From Cricetomys ansorgei (Eukaryota > Chordata > Mammalia > Rodentia > Nesomyidae): a stretch of 64,000 nucleotides of DNA. This document shows positions 52,485 through 63,777 of this stretch, piece after piece. The notes beneath the pieces were generated by a model that did no database searches, was not told where the DNA came from, and saw only the letters and a program-made list of their open reading frames with translations. Made by a program: the position numbers and the translations under genes. Every line of letters begins with the position of its first letter. Position 1 is the first letter of the stretch. The stretch lies in assembly GCA_026225945.1 (NCBI GenBank), contig JAMJFZ010000818.1, forward strand, positions 6,499,501-6,563,500, given 5' to 3'.

Positions 52485-55325
52485 ACTGCACACCGGCCAG
52501 CCATCTGCCCCCTACGTGCCAATTGCCCCACCCCTCCCATGCACCAGCGCTGCTGCTTCCACCTTGCCGGACCCTCTGCAAGCCACACCGAGCCAGCCCT
52601 AGGCACATCTGAAGCCCCCACTATACCTGCCCTGCAGGAGGCATGGAGGTGCCCGGCATGAGCCTAGGAAGTGAGGCTTCTGGGATTGCTCACCTGGACA
52701 GACACTGCCACCAGCACCCTCACCCCGCCTGCCTCCATCTCCCCTGTCCCTCTGTCCTCATGGGTTCTCCGAGCCCTGCTCTGTGCCAGGTGCTCCCACC
52801 GCACCCCCCCCCATATTCATTCTACAGGTGGCCCTCCGCGCTGTCCCCAGCACTCTAGGCGCTCCCCTCCCTCCAGCTGCACCAAGCCTTTCCTGGCATT
52901 CCTCTGGCCGCTGACACTTCCGAGGACCGCTTCTCCATTCACAGGCAGTGGAAGCCCCGTGCCTGGCGCCAACCTGCCCATGACTGAGCAGTTCATTGTC
53001 TTGGCAGCGTCCAGCGCTTGCCTTCTCTTACCCACTCGGTCCTCAGAGCTGCCTCCGGGGTGGGGCCCTCCCTACACCTCCTACCCATGTGACTCTCTCC
53101 CTCAGTGCCCAACCAGCCCTCCCCGGACAGCAGGTGCCACGCAGAGCCCAGGTCACTCCCCGGCCTCAGCGCTGGCCACCTTCTTGGTGCCAAACCCTCT
53201 TTCCCGTTCGTTTCTTGAGAGTGGCAGCTTTGGCCCATCCGTTTTTGCACTGACCACATTTGTCATCTCCAGGGCAGTCTGGGACATAGGCGAAGCAGGA
53301 CGCTGCCCACTTCCCTCCCTTAGTTTCATTCTTGCCCAGGACGAGCGGCAGTGCCCTCTGGAGCCCAAACTCGGGGGCTGGACGTGAGGACGGCTGTGAA
53401 CGTGCCCCCTCCCCCGGCCTCAGCATGCCCCCGTTGGGACTAACCACTAACCTCACTCTCAGCCGACATGGGCACTCCTGGCTGACCCTGAGCCAGCAAG
53501 CGCGACCCTAAGTCTAGCCCGGAGCCAGGGCTAGAGTAGTCATTTCTTTGTGGGGTGCTGCCAGGGAGGGGCCAGACCCACAGGCAACTCAAAAGGGCCT
53601 AGAGACCCCTCCCCAGGCAGGTGCTGCCCCTGGAGGAGCATGTCCTGGGGACTTTGGACTGAAGACCATGTGGCTTCAGTCCCTGCCCCCCAGAACACCG
53701 CTTCCCTAAGGTGCTTTTGGCTTTAGTGTGTGATGTTTGCTGTGCTTCCCGCTGTGAGGGGCCCCGAATCAGCTCCCAGATCAGGACCCGGCCCAGGCAG
53801 CCAGCGTGAGCTCCGGCCTGTGGGACGGGCAGCTAGAGGGCCGTGGAGCAGCATGTACATGGGGGCCAAGGAGGTGGTTTACAGACCTGCGGGCCTCCTG
53901 GAGTAACCTGGCAGCTACGGACCCCAGAACCCCCGGGCTTCAGCTCTCCCCAGAGGGGAGGGGCTCCACATTCCCTTCCTCCTCAACCAACCCCTCTCAT
54001 CGCGCTGGTATCTGGGACCAAAAGGGGTAGGCAGAGGACTTGTTGGGCCTAGGGGTCCAAACCTGGGTGTCTGTAGCTCCCGAGCATGACAAACCTCAGT
54101 GGAGAGGACCCCGCCCCTTGACTCCAACTGGTCTGGCTCCAGGAACCTACAGGGCCATGGAGGCCCAGCCGCACCCAGTCTGCCCACTATAGGTGCGTTC
54201 GTGGCCTCAGGTCCAGAGGGAGGCAGGGGTCACCCCGCCTGGGTGCCTGGTGTGCTCCCGGGGCCTCTCAGAAGCACAATGCTGCCCCCCCCCCCCGGCC
54301 GTGAGCTGGCCACAAGGTGAATGTATATAGCATGAGAGGCGGGCACTGCCCGGACGTGGCTGTGAATCGTGCTGTCTTGAGAGTCCTGACCGTCCGTTGT
54401 ATGCGTGCGTGCCCCCATCTGTACCTTTTCACTCACCGAGGCTGAAGAAAGGAAGCGAGGGGAAATGTGAAGGGGTCCCCACCCTAACCCCTGCAGAGAT
54501 GGCTCCCACCGCTGCGGTTTGTTTTCTGATTTTTGGGTGCCGCCCATCTACTCAATCCCTGTGGTCCCTCCACGTCTCCAGGGGGCGAACAGTCCAGTGC
54601 CAGCTATCTCTGATTGGCCCCCCCGACCCCCCACACTCCCTCTTACTTCAAGGGACCCTACAGCTCTGGTGGGTAACAAGGAGGGCTGAGCCACCAAACC
54701 AGACCCAGGTCCCTAGCCAAACCGGGAGGTGGGATCTGGCTGGCACAGCAGTTCTGATGGGACTGGTGGCCACCATCCCCCACAGACGCTCTGGCTGGTG
54801 AAGACGGAGCTTAAGTAGCAGAAGATCCTGGCCCTGAGCATCCTCCAGACCCTTCCCCCCAGAGCCTGCCCACCCGCCCTATCTCACTATGCAATTCCCA
54901 GCCCCAATGCCTGCCCTACCCAGGTCCCAGCTCTGCCCAGCCCAGAAGGTGGTTAGCTCCTGGGCCAAAGGTGACCAGGGTCTCTTTGTTTTTAATCATA
55001 ATGGTGGTGTGCCATGCCCTTTCTCATATATATGGTTTTGTGAGACTTGCCTCCCAGTTACGGCCCCTCTGCCTGCATCTCCTCCCAGTGGGCAATGTCA
55101 TCTGAGTTGAGCCAGCCCCAAGTTCCCCTCCAGCCTCCGTAGGGCCATGGCTGTGTGTTACTGTTGCTGTGTTTTCATTTTTTAAACTGGGTTTGGGGTT
55201 TGATTTTATTTCTTTGGGGAACTTTATTTTTCTTGGCAAATAACTGAAGTTCTTGTCCATGTAATTTCTGTGGTCTCTATTCAGCTTGGGTTTCATGTTT
55301 TAAAATAAAAAGTTTAAAAAAAAAT
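52485..55325 (+). other. TTYH3: TTYH3 3' UTR
   Basis: About 2.8 kb of GC-rich, SINE-free sequence lies between the stop and the AATAAA at 55304. Long open frames (for example 52671-53387) are by-products of GC richness. A CTCF-like core (ctccagggggcg) lies near 54576. Confidence 0.85.
55304..55309 (+). terminator. TTYH3: TTYH3 poly(A) signal AATAAA
   Basis: AATAAA in tttaaaataaaaagttt, the first such hexamer seen after the stop and at the end of the SINE-free block. Confidence 0.85.
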
Positions 55326-55621
55326 GGCTCTTTTTCCTGAACTGGCCAGGAAGATACAGAGCCATAGGCTGTACACAGGATGGTTGGTTGCCTGTAGCTC
55401 AGGCTAGGGACACACAGGGGTGCTGAGTGAGCTCAGTAGGGAACCATGTTCAGAAACAGCAAGGTCTTCATGGGTAGGGACAATCAGGAGGGGGGGGTGG
55501 AGAGTGACACCATCTAAAATTCATTTTAATTGAATTGCTCTAGCTGCTGAGTTAGGAAGAGATGGAGGAAGGATGGAAGCTGGAGACCAATCAGAAAGCT
55601 CTGTACTAGACCAAGGCTCCA

Positions 55622-55825
55622 TTAAAAGGCTGAGGGTGTGGCTCAGGGGTAGAGCACCGGCCTAGAATCCCCCAGTGAGGGGCTGGGGTGTGGCTCAGTG
55701 GTAGAGCACCTGCCTAGGATCCCCCAGTGAGGGGCTGGGGTGTGACTCAGTGGTAGAGCTCCTGCCTAGGATCCCCCAGTGAGGGGCTGGGGTGTGGCTC
55801 AGTGGTAGAGCACCTGGCTGGGGTG
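55622..55825 (+). repeat. Array D: 52-bp ID-half array (4 units)
   Basis: Units start at about 55630, 55682, 55734 and 55786, with gtggctcagtggtagagcac and tgcctaggatcccccagtga. The 3' end breaks off in cacctggctggggtgctgag, so no complete ID element caps it. Confidence 0.9.
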
Positions 55826-55872
55826 CTGAGGAGATTGTGGGAAGCTGGAATTAAGTTCATAGAAAGCAAAGG

Positions 55873-56378
55873 TCCAACAGGGGGCACTAGCTCCCACTCA
55901 GGAGCCATGATGGGTATATTTCCTAGAAGTTCCCAATAGTCTGCATCCAAAGTGCCCAGGGTTCTAGTGGGACACATTTATGTTGGAGGGGGAGGGGGGG
56001 CAAGGAGCAGTGACTCTGCCCAGAGTGCCCACCCTGGCACCTGCTGCTTGAGCCGCAGGACAGCACAGGAGCTTTGCACTTGACTCCTCAAGCTGCGTAA
56101 ATCAGATACCAGAAGGCTAGGGATACACACTCAGTGGTTTTATAGCCTTCAGCTAACGTAAGTGAGACCCAAGGTTCAATCCTCAGCACCACAAGGGGAG
56201 GCAAAAGGAATAAATCAGAAATTAGGGAATTTATTTAGGATCGTGTTGAACTTTGAAGCCAAAGCACAGGACTGCTGTTGTTTCTTCCTGGTTGCATCCC
56301 TCCACCCCAGGAGAGGATCTCTGGAAAACTTGGGACTCGGACTGGGAGAAGTCACAAACTGTGGTCACTAGGGGGCAC
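55873..56378 (+). promoter_or_regulatory. Two CTCF-like motifs
   Basis: ccaacagggggc near 55875 and tcactagggggc near 56365 each differ from the CTCF core at one position. Both point the same way as the one at 12905. Confidence 0.4.
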
Positions 56379-56594
56379 CCAAGGACCATAGAGCGTTGTG
56401 GGGGAGGTGGTTGCCTAGACAGGATCTCGGTGAGACATTGCAGCTTTGAGCCCCTTAAACTCAATGACATCGAGGCAAGCTCCAGGGTCCAATACGGGGT
56501 GTCCCTTGGTCCTGGGGCTTCTTCCACGGATTCACCAAGTGTTTCTATGTATGTAGTTGGGCAGAGAGCAGGATTAGGTTAGAGTTTATACATT

Positions 56595-56964
56595 TTCCCC
56601 CTCTTGTTTTATTTAAGTGGATGGGTATTTTGCCTGTGTGTGTCTGTGCACCACATGCATGCTATACCCACATAGGGCAGAACAGGGAGGTGTTTGTTGG
56701 GTCAGATCTCCTGGGACTGGAGTTAGAGATGTTGTGAACCACCATGTAGATGCTGGGATTGAACCCGGGTCTTCTGGAAGAGCAGACAGTGTTCCTAACC
56801 ACTGAACCATCTCTCTAGCTTCTGTTTTGTTTTGTTTTGTTTTTTATTTCTTCTCAAACAAAATTCCATCAAGGCCAAGCTGGTCTTAAATTCTGTGGAG
56901 TCAAGGACGTTCACGTGGTGCTGGAGTTCAACCCCAGGATTCCAGCTGAGCCACAATCGTTACG

Positions 56965-57013
<49 letters not shown>

Positions 57014-57555
57014 AGCGCGCGCGCGAGCACGCGTGTGATAAAACTGGAGTAGTCCCGTCTGTGTAAGGTAAGGCAAGTCGACTGTCCGAATGAGAAGAGA
57101 GGGTAGAGGCGGTGAATATGGTCAGAGCACATGATGGATGGAGCCCATCTTTATGAAATTAATTACTGTGCATAATGAAAATACACCAATAAAAAATTGC
57201 CAAAAGGCCAATGAGCTGGTTAAGGCACTTGCTGCAAAGCCTACTGACCTAAATTTGGTCCCTGGGGCCTACAGAGTAGGAGAGAGCCTACTCGTCCACA
57301 TGTGCACTGTGGGCACAAGAACTACCCCCTCCCAAGAATATTTTTAACCTTTTTTTAAAAAATTATACGTGTATGTGTTCACCTGGGCGCCACAGGAACG
57401 CCTGGTGCCTGTAGAGGGTGCCCAGAAGAGGGCGTTGCATCCCCTAGGATTGGAGTTACAGCTGTGAGCAGCCCTGTGGATGCTGGGAATGGAACCTAGG
57501 TCTCTTGCAAGAGCATCAAGTGCTCTTAATTGCCAAGTCATCATTCCAGCCCCAA
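56595..57555. repeat. B2 SINEs (-,+,-) and a TG/CG alternating tract
   Basis: B2 on minus 56595-56820 (gattgaacccgggtcttctg). (TG)n then (CG)n 56970-57037. Diverged B2-like on plus 57190-57330 (ccaatgagctggttaaggca). B2 on minus 57345-57555 (gggaatggaacctaggtctc). Confidence 0.8.
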
Positions 57556-58214
57556 TAAATATTTTTTTTAAATGCCAAGCATCAAAAGAAAAAAAAAAAA
57601 AAAGTGGGGTTTTTAGGGAGAGGTCAAGGCTGGGCTCAGGTGGGCCTAGGAGGGTATGCCACAGACCTGGCCAATGAGTCTGATAAACCGCCTTGTCTCT
57701 CAGCCTCCGGCTTGCTCCTGAGACCTTAGACCCGCAATGGAGAGGGAGCCGGCAAGTGCCATTAGTGGGCTCTGACTTCTGTCTGGCACCTGAGGTTGGG
57801 CTGTATGGAAGCCTCAGCACCGTCGCTCATGGCTCTTCCCAGTCTTCTCCTGACCACTACCACCCCCAAGCCCCACCCTGGGGTGCATTTATCTGGGCTG
57901 TGCCCAGCTGGAGCTCACAGACTCGTGCACACACACATACACCAACTGACTCTTGCTCACACGCTGCGGTTTTGACCTTCCGGCTCCAGCAGTGAGGCAC
58001 CTCATCCAGGAAGTCAGCCCTGCTGACCCCAGTGGGGAGGGAAGTTCATAGAGAGAAGTTGAAAAAACGTCAACCCTGCCCTACCCTGTCACCCTCCCCT
58101 AGACCTAGCTCAGCATGAGAGGAAGCTGGGGGCAGGGGCTGCGGTCTGACACTCCCTGACACATATAGCTTGCAATTGCAGTTTTACTCCTTTTTTTCTT
58201 TTTTTTTTCCTGAG

Positions 58215-58620
58215 ACAGGGTTTCGCTGGGTGATGGTGGCACACGCATGCCCTTAATCCCAGCACTTGGGAGGCGGAGGCAGGAGGATCTCTTTGAATTC
58301 AAGGCCAGCCTGGTCTACAGAGTGAGTTCCAGGAGAGTCAGAGTTACACAGAGAAACCCTACCTTAAAAAAATCAAAATAAAACTAAAACAAAATTCTCA
58401 GACAGGGTTTCTCAGTGTAGCCCTGGCTGTCCTGGAACTCACAGAGATCTATCTAGCTCTGCCTTCCAATTGCTGGAATTACTACTATTTTTTTAAAAGT
58501 GAGGGGTGACACTTGCGTAGGTAGCCAGCATTAGCCTTGAACTCTTGGTGCTCCTCCTGCCTCTGCTTCCCAAGTGCTGAGATTACAGACGTGAGCCACT
58601 GCAATACCTGACTTGTGATT
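58215..58620. repeat. Inverted B1 pair and a further B1 on minus
   Basis: 58215-58382 is a B1 on plus (gggtgatggtggcacacgca, gaaaccctaccttaaa). 58385-58490 is a B1 on minus (gacagggtttctcagtgtag). 58500-58620 is another on minus (gagattacagacgtgagcca). Confidence 0.9.
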
Positions 58621-60404
58621 TTACTTTTGGAAGCCCTACTCTGACCGGTTGTTTGAGGCAAGGCACCTGGCAGGGTTTTTTCCTGGTGCTCTCAACCTGG
58701 GCAATGTGTCTTTGAGAAGGGTGTTCTTGAATGTACCTGGGCAAGGGAAGGAGATGAGCTTCCTCCCTGCCTGAGTGGTAGACCTTGCTCAGACCCCCAT
58801 GCGTTAGAAGTCAGCTTGCTAGCCTTCTGGGGAATAGCTCTGCAGTCACCTATGGTCACATGGGAGATTGCTTGAGGCTGCTGGCTATGCTCTTCCTGGG
58901 TCCCTACCCACCTGACACCCATTTCTTAGATGTTTGATTTTGAAACAAGACCCCACTACGTAGCTTAAGCTGTCCCTAGATCTCATGATTCCCAGGCTCA
59001 GCCTCTTGAATAACCCAAGGGGGTTAGAGGCCCACACCACCTCACTGGGTTCCCACCCTGCTCTTTGCTGCTGTCATGTCCCCTCCAGGATCAAGGGCAT
59101 TTGGACCACCATGATGAGGCTCTTTGGCTCCAATTCCAATGGGAATCCCACCCTGGCTGAGACCCAACTCCGTGTCTATGAGCTGTGGCAGCCATGCCTC
59201 ACCCCTGTGCCTGGCAGCTCTGCTGGGAGGCTGATGCCAGCTTCAGGAGAGACTGTGTGAAGACCAGGGCAGAGGGCAGCAGGCCTCTGACTCACCCAGG
59301 AAGGAAGGAGGCCCACAGCCTGTGCACAGACTGTTCCACCGTGACCTTTCCACCACTAGCAAAAGTCAGCTTCCTCATCCAGAAGTAGAGCCCCAGCCAC
59401 CACCACCAGGCCCTTACACAGGGTTGATGCTAAAGATAATGGCCACCATTCAGGGGCCTTCTTCCCCCATCCCTTGATCTGGAAACCCTAGGCAGCTGCC
59501 CCAGGCCTTAAAAGACCAAACTTCAGGGCCAAGGTAGGGTCAGGCCCTGGCCAGTGCCTCCCCTCCCCCCTAAGGCAAGGGCAGTTACCAGCAAGGGCCC
59601 ACCCACTTGAGGGTGCTGAGCCCATGACTTCAAGCAGTGTCTAGGGAAGTGGGGAGGGGCAGATTTCTAATCAGGTGGGGTGGGGAAGGAGGCAGAAGAC
59701 GCAGAAGGCCTGCTAGGCCCAAGAGGTTTCATTTTTAAGGACAGGAAGCTACAGGGCGGACTACAGGAAGGGGGTGGGGTGGGGATCCCCCCTGCTCAGC
59801 CACCTTCCCTCCCCAGCTGGATTGAGGAAGCTCCCTGAAGAGCCTCAGAAAGATCTGAGTCCTCACCAGCCCTGCCCATACCCAGCCGGGTACTGCCCAT
59901 CCTCGGAGGGTACCTCCAGCTTCTCATGACAGGTAGCAGGCCAGGCAGTGTCGGCAGGGTGAATAGAGAGCCCAGACCTAGGGATCCAGCATTCCAGCAG
60001 CCTTGCTGCCTGACCTAGGCCATCATGACATAGCCTTCTTCAAGCCTCAGTTTCCCTGTTTGTAAAATGGGTCTCCAGCCAGCCCGCAGTAGCCACTGTC
60101 CCTCCTGCAGGAAGGTCTGGACTCCTATCTATCACAGGTGATGTTAACACAGACCAAGCAGCTACCTCCGTCAGCCCTGGCCACCCCCCACCTCCCAGCA
60201 TCGTGCCCACCCATCAGTGACAAACCTACACGTTTGTCTATTTTAGCACCAAGTTTCCCTCCTAAATAGTCAGACTGTAGGATTCCTACCAACTACCTTC
60301 TCCATGGCATGAGCCAGCCTCCCATGCCCTCATCTGAGTGTCCCTGGGAATTACCTTGATGGACAGGTGGCTTAGACCCAACTCCCAAGCAAGACTAGGG
60401 CCCC

Positions 60405-61459
60405 TCGGGTTGCTGCAAAGAGCACCTTTATTCAGAGGAAGGACGTCACCGTCACCATAGCAACAACACATCAATTCCCTGAGAGCTTTTTCCCTTATCG
60501 TCGTTAGCTTGCCTAGCTAAGGTCTTTGCAGAAAGAACACAGAACACAGCCCATGGGGTGGGGTTAGGGTTGGGGGTGAGGAGGGGAGCCTCGGGGTGCT
60601 GGGGAGGACGGGATAGCAGGGGAGGCAGGATTCCAGATACTGGAAGACATAAATACAGTACAAAGACATTCCTGGTCCAACTTCCCAAAGACCAAGCCGG
60701 TTTGGCTTCTGCAGTTTTTTCTGATCCACAGAAAAGATAAAATAGGGCCCTCTTCATCCCACCCCAGAAAACAACCCCCCTCTCCTTTTGTACCCTCCCC
60801 TCCCCTCCCCTTCCATGAAACAGCACAGTAAAAAAATACTGTCACAATATTTACAGAAACACCCACTATGGGCGACTTTCTCTCTACTTTGGAGAGGAGA
60901 TAAAATTCATTGCTCTGAACCCCCCCTGGTGTGGGAGACAAAGACAGCATCAAGGAGTAGAGGCTGAAGACTTCACCCCGACCCCGTGGGGCAGGGAGGG
61001 AAGGCTGTTCACCCGAACGGCCACTGGCAGTACCCAGGCTTTTTACTACCCAAACCAGCTTCCCTATCGCTGGGCTCAGCTGAACCGGAGCTTCAGGCAG
61101 GGAAGTTTCCGGGCGGGTGCTGGTACCCCGACATAGAGACTGTGCTACAAAAGACAGCACTATGCACCCCTGAGACCTCCCCACCACTGCAGAGATCAAA
61201 CACAGATCCCACAGAACTGCCCTCGGAGTGTAGAAAAGTTAGTTAGGGACACACGTGCCACTCCCTGAAGAACACGACTGCCCAGCAGTCTGCAACATGG
61301 GTGGGCACGCCACACAAACATGCAAATATAGACACACACACACACACACATACACACAGCCCTGGAGAGCCTCGTACGCCAAGGCCAGGGCACACAACAG
61401 GGGTCCCTGGGTCCTTTGGATACCAGGGGCACCCAGGGACATGGTCTCAGCCACAGTTG
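60405..61459 (-). other. LFNG: LFNG 3' UTR
   Basis: It runs from the LFNG stop to the AATAAA at 60427-60432 (minus) and is about 1.05 kb, free of SINEs. It contains a (CA)n run on plus at about 61334-61362. It also has two miR-125-type seed matches, ctcaggga at 60476-60483 and ggtctcaggg at 61168-61177 (minus). Confidence 0.85.
60427..60432 (-). terminator. LFNG: LFNG poly(A) signal AATAAA
   Basis: tttatt on plus reads AATAAA on minus in the context ctctgaataaaggtgctc. It is the only canonical hexamer noticed downstream of the LFNG stop. Confidence 0.85.
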
Positions 61460-61526
61460 CTAGAAGACGGCGGTCCGAGGACACCAGGGTGTGTCCGGGT
61501 ATAGGTGGCAGTGGATGGAGCGGAAC
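61460..61526 (-). CDS. LFNG: LFNG last coding exon
   Basis: On minus the acceptor is tctccacag. It encodes [20 protein letters not shown] then F, with TAG at 61462-61460. Its first base closes the Arg codon of the previous exon. Confidence 0.97.
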
Positions 61527-63777
61527 CTGTGGAGACAGAGCAGAGGACTGGTCTGTGTAGGGTAGGGGTGCCATGCACCCTCCGGCAGCCCCAACAGCAC
61601 TGGTGGGGTTCTTGGGGCCCCCTCCATGTAATCTAGATGCTTTGGGGTATCTGGTGAGCCTCTGCAAGCCCTTACCTGGATGGGTCAGCCTCCACCGAGA
61701 AGGGCCCCTTGATATACACTGCGTTCCGCTTGTTTTCAAACATGCCATAGCTCAGGGTCACCTGTATTGGGAGCAGCAGAGTGATGTGGAGGGGTGCAGT
61801 CCTGCCTGCTAGGCTATGCCCGCTGCTCTCCCCTACACCAAGGACACCTGCTCTGCCCGCCTGGGAATGCAGTCCAGGGTGTGGGCCACCACAAGCGTGA
61901 AGAAGAAAGCGCAGGCGTGTCCGCCAAAGGGCAGGATCGGCAACTTAAAGAGTCTATTTGACTTTGCTTCTGGAGGGCCTAGAGACTGAACCTAGGGTGC
62001 CTCACGCATGTAAGTAAGTGCTCCGCCACTGAGCTGCAGCTCCCCAGCTCAGTATAGATCGTGACACCTGACAATGGGGTGTCTCTGACACTCCTATTTA
62101 AAACAGTGACCCTGGGCTTGGGATGGGGCTCAGCTGGTACAGTGCTCGCCTACCATGCAGAAAGCCCTGGGTTCCTTCACCCCTGCATACACTGGGTGTG
62201 GTGGTGCAGACCTGAAATCCTAGCCCTGGGAGGTAGAGGCAGGAGGATCATGATTCAAGGTCATCCTCAACTACATATCAACTTTAAGGCTAGCCTGGAA
62301 TACACGAGACTCCTCTCTATGTAAATAAACCAATAAAGAAAACACACATACATACATCCTTAAATGGCCCTGAGTCAGGTGTGGTAGCACACACCTGAAT
62401 CCCAGCATATGGGTGCATGAAGCAAGAGGATCACTGGTTCAAGGCTAGCCTGGGCTACATAGTGAAATTCTGTCTCAATAAACCCAAGATAGATACATAG
62501 ATAATCATATATACATACATACATACATACATGATAGATACATAGCTAGCTAGCTAGATAGATCATACATACATATATACATACACGATAGATAGAAAGA
62601 CAGACAGACAGACAGACAGTGAATGGTCCCTTCCTTGGAGGTACCCTTTCCCATCTGTCCCTGTTGACTTCCTTTCTTGGCCACTCAGGCCTGGGGGATG
62701 CACGCGCACCTGTTCGTGGAGCACGGTGGTGGGCACTTGCTGCAGATTCTCCAAGTGGGAGTGGAAGAGGCCGCTCCGGATGAGGGGCACTCCCAGCAGC
62801 GCCTCCACAATGTAGCCAATGGTGCAGTCATCCGGAAGCCGGATGCGTTCAGCCGTGCTCATGAAGTGTCCCCCACTGCAAAAGAGGAAGGGCCCAGGGT
62901 ACAGTTAAGCAGAGGCCGAAGCCAGAGCTGGGAAGAGGGTGGACAAGACCTTGCCAAACCGGGCTGGAAAAGAGGGGGTACACTGTGGCTCCCTCCATCT
63001 GTGAACCGTAGTTCTCCCATGCCAAAGGGTTTCACCCAAGGGTGCTCTAGCCAGGGAGTGGCTGTAAACACAAAAGAGAGGCATGGGCAGCTGAGAGAGG
63101 GAGGCCCGAGCCAGGCCCTGCCGTGTGTGGAGCACCCAGGAGCATGAATGAACACCCTTGCTGTGTGTGTGTAGGGGGGTGTCTTACACATGCAGTGGGC
63201 ACTCACCTGGCCCATGGGCCCATCTTTAGGGCCAGCCCTCGGCTGATACAGAAGCCAGCTCCTCCGGTGGCAAACCAAAAGTGGACAGGTCGCTGGGGAA
63301 AAGTGAAATGGGATGTTATGAGACCCCTGGGTTCCGGCAAGGTGGCAAAAGTGGCTCAGCCCCTCCCGAACTCCTCGGGGTGTGTGCAGCTGAGAAAGAG
63401 ATGGGGGACACTCACCACCTTGTGCTCACTGATCCGTTCTGTGGCCTGGATGGGCCGGTCCAGGCTGGGTTTGCCGATGTAGACGTCCTGGGTATGGGGA
63501 TAGCTGGCCAGCAGCTTCAGCAGGGCCCGGAGGTTGACGTAGTTGTCATCATCTACATGGCAGAACCACCTGAACACAAGGCAGGACGCTGTCAGGGGCT
63601 GCAGCCAGGGGGCGAGGACTGCCAGGCTGCCGGGGGAGGGACATGGGCGGGACACAGTGGGAAAGAGAGAAACTTACTTCTTTCCCGACTCAATGAAATG
63701 GTCATACTCCACAGCCATCTTGCAGGACAGAGCCTGGCGGCTGTGCGCCGCAGAGCAGTTGGTGAGTACCACATTGC
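61460..63777 (-). CDS. LFNG: Lunatic fringe, C-terminal 218 residues (6 exons; 5' part outside window)
   Basis: Coding exons in transcription order are 63777-63678, 63569-63416, 63292-63207, 62875-62710, 61761-61676 and 61526-61460 (stop). All are GT-AG and the phases join cleanly. The product is a Golgi type II beta-1,3-N-acetylglucosaminyltransferase that extends O-fucose on Notch EGF repeats and so tunes Delta/Jagged signalling. The visible part is the catalytic domain. It contains the metal-binding DDD motif in [80 protein letters not shown] and the end [21 protein letters not shown]. The family is about 380 residues, so the signal anchor, stem and first part of the domain lie beyond base 64000. 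These fragments identify LFNG among the three fringes with good confidence. Confidence 0.97.
61676..61761 (-). CDS. LFNG: LFNG penultimate coding exon
   Basis: Acceptor ccaatacag, donor ccaggtaaggg on minus. It encodes [20 protein letters not shown] and FSVEADPS. Confidence 0.97.
61960..62490. repeat. ID-type and B1-type SINEs in LFNG intron
   Basis: ID on minus 61970-62045 (gtgctccgccactgagctgc). tRNA-headed SINE on plus 62108-62330 (gatggggctcagctggtaca, ccctgggttccttcacccct). B1-like on plus 62370-62490 (gtggtagcacacacctgaat, gaaattctgtctcaataaac). Confidence 0.75.
62500..62625 (+). repeat. Tetranucleotide cluster (CATA, GATA, CTAG, CAGA)
   Basis: catacatacatacatacatg, tagctagctagctagatag, and gacagacagacagacagaca follow one another, about 85 bases from the donor of the LFNG exon at 62710. 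Confidence 0.93.
62710..62875 (-). CDS. LFNG: LFNG coding exon
   Basis: Acceptor tcttttgcag, donor gaacaggtgcgc on minus. It encodes [20 protein letters not shown], then [20 protein letters not shown] and [15 protein letters not shown]. Confidence 0.97.
63207..63292 (-). CDS. LFNG: LFNG coding exon
   Basis: Acceptor cttttccccag, donor gccaggtgagtg on minus. It encodes [20 protein letters not shown] and ALKMGPWA. Confidence 0.97.
63416..63569 (-). CDS. LFNG: LFNG coding exon with DDD metal-binding motif
   Basis: Acceptor ccttgtgttcag, donor aaggtggtgagt on minus. It encodes [20 protein letters not shown], then [20 protein letters not shown] and [14 protein letters not shown] is the fringe DxD-type motif that binds manganese and UDP-GlcNAc. 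Confidence 0.98.
63678..63777 (-). CDS. LFNG: LFNG coding exon
   Basis: Acceptor ccctgtccacag, donor aagaagtaagtt on minus. It encodes [20 protein letters not shown] and [13 protein letters not shown]. It opens with two bases of a split codon. Confidence 0.97.

Larger units (their letters stand above)
55326..60404. other. Spacer between convergent TTYH3 and LFNG
   Basis: It holds array D, SINEs to about 58.62 kb, and then 1.8 kb of SINE-free sequence (58.62-60.40 kb). An acceptor-like cccctccag precedes an open frame at 59089-59260, but no exon or gene could be supported. Confidence 0.7.

Noticed and set aside
52671..53387. 238-codon frame on plus
   Set aside because: Lies wholly in the GC-rich TTYH3 3' UTR, with no domain or splice support.
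59089..59260. Exon-like frame after cccctccag in the TTYH3-LFNG spacer
   Set aside because: Acceptor-like start but no donor in phase, no partner exon and no recognised product.
60564..61199. 211-codon frame on minus
   Set aside because: Inside the LFNG 3' UTR downstream of the true stop at 61460.
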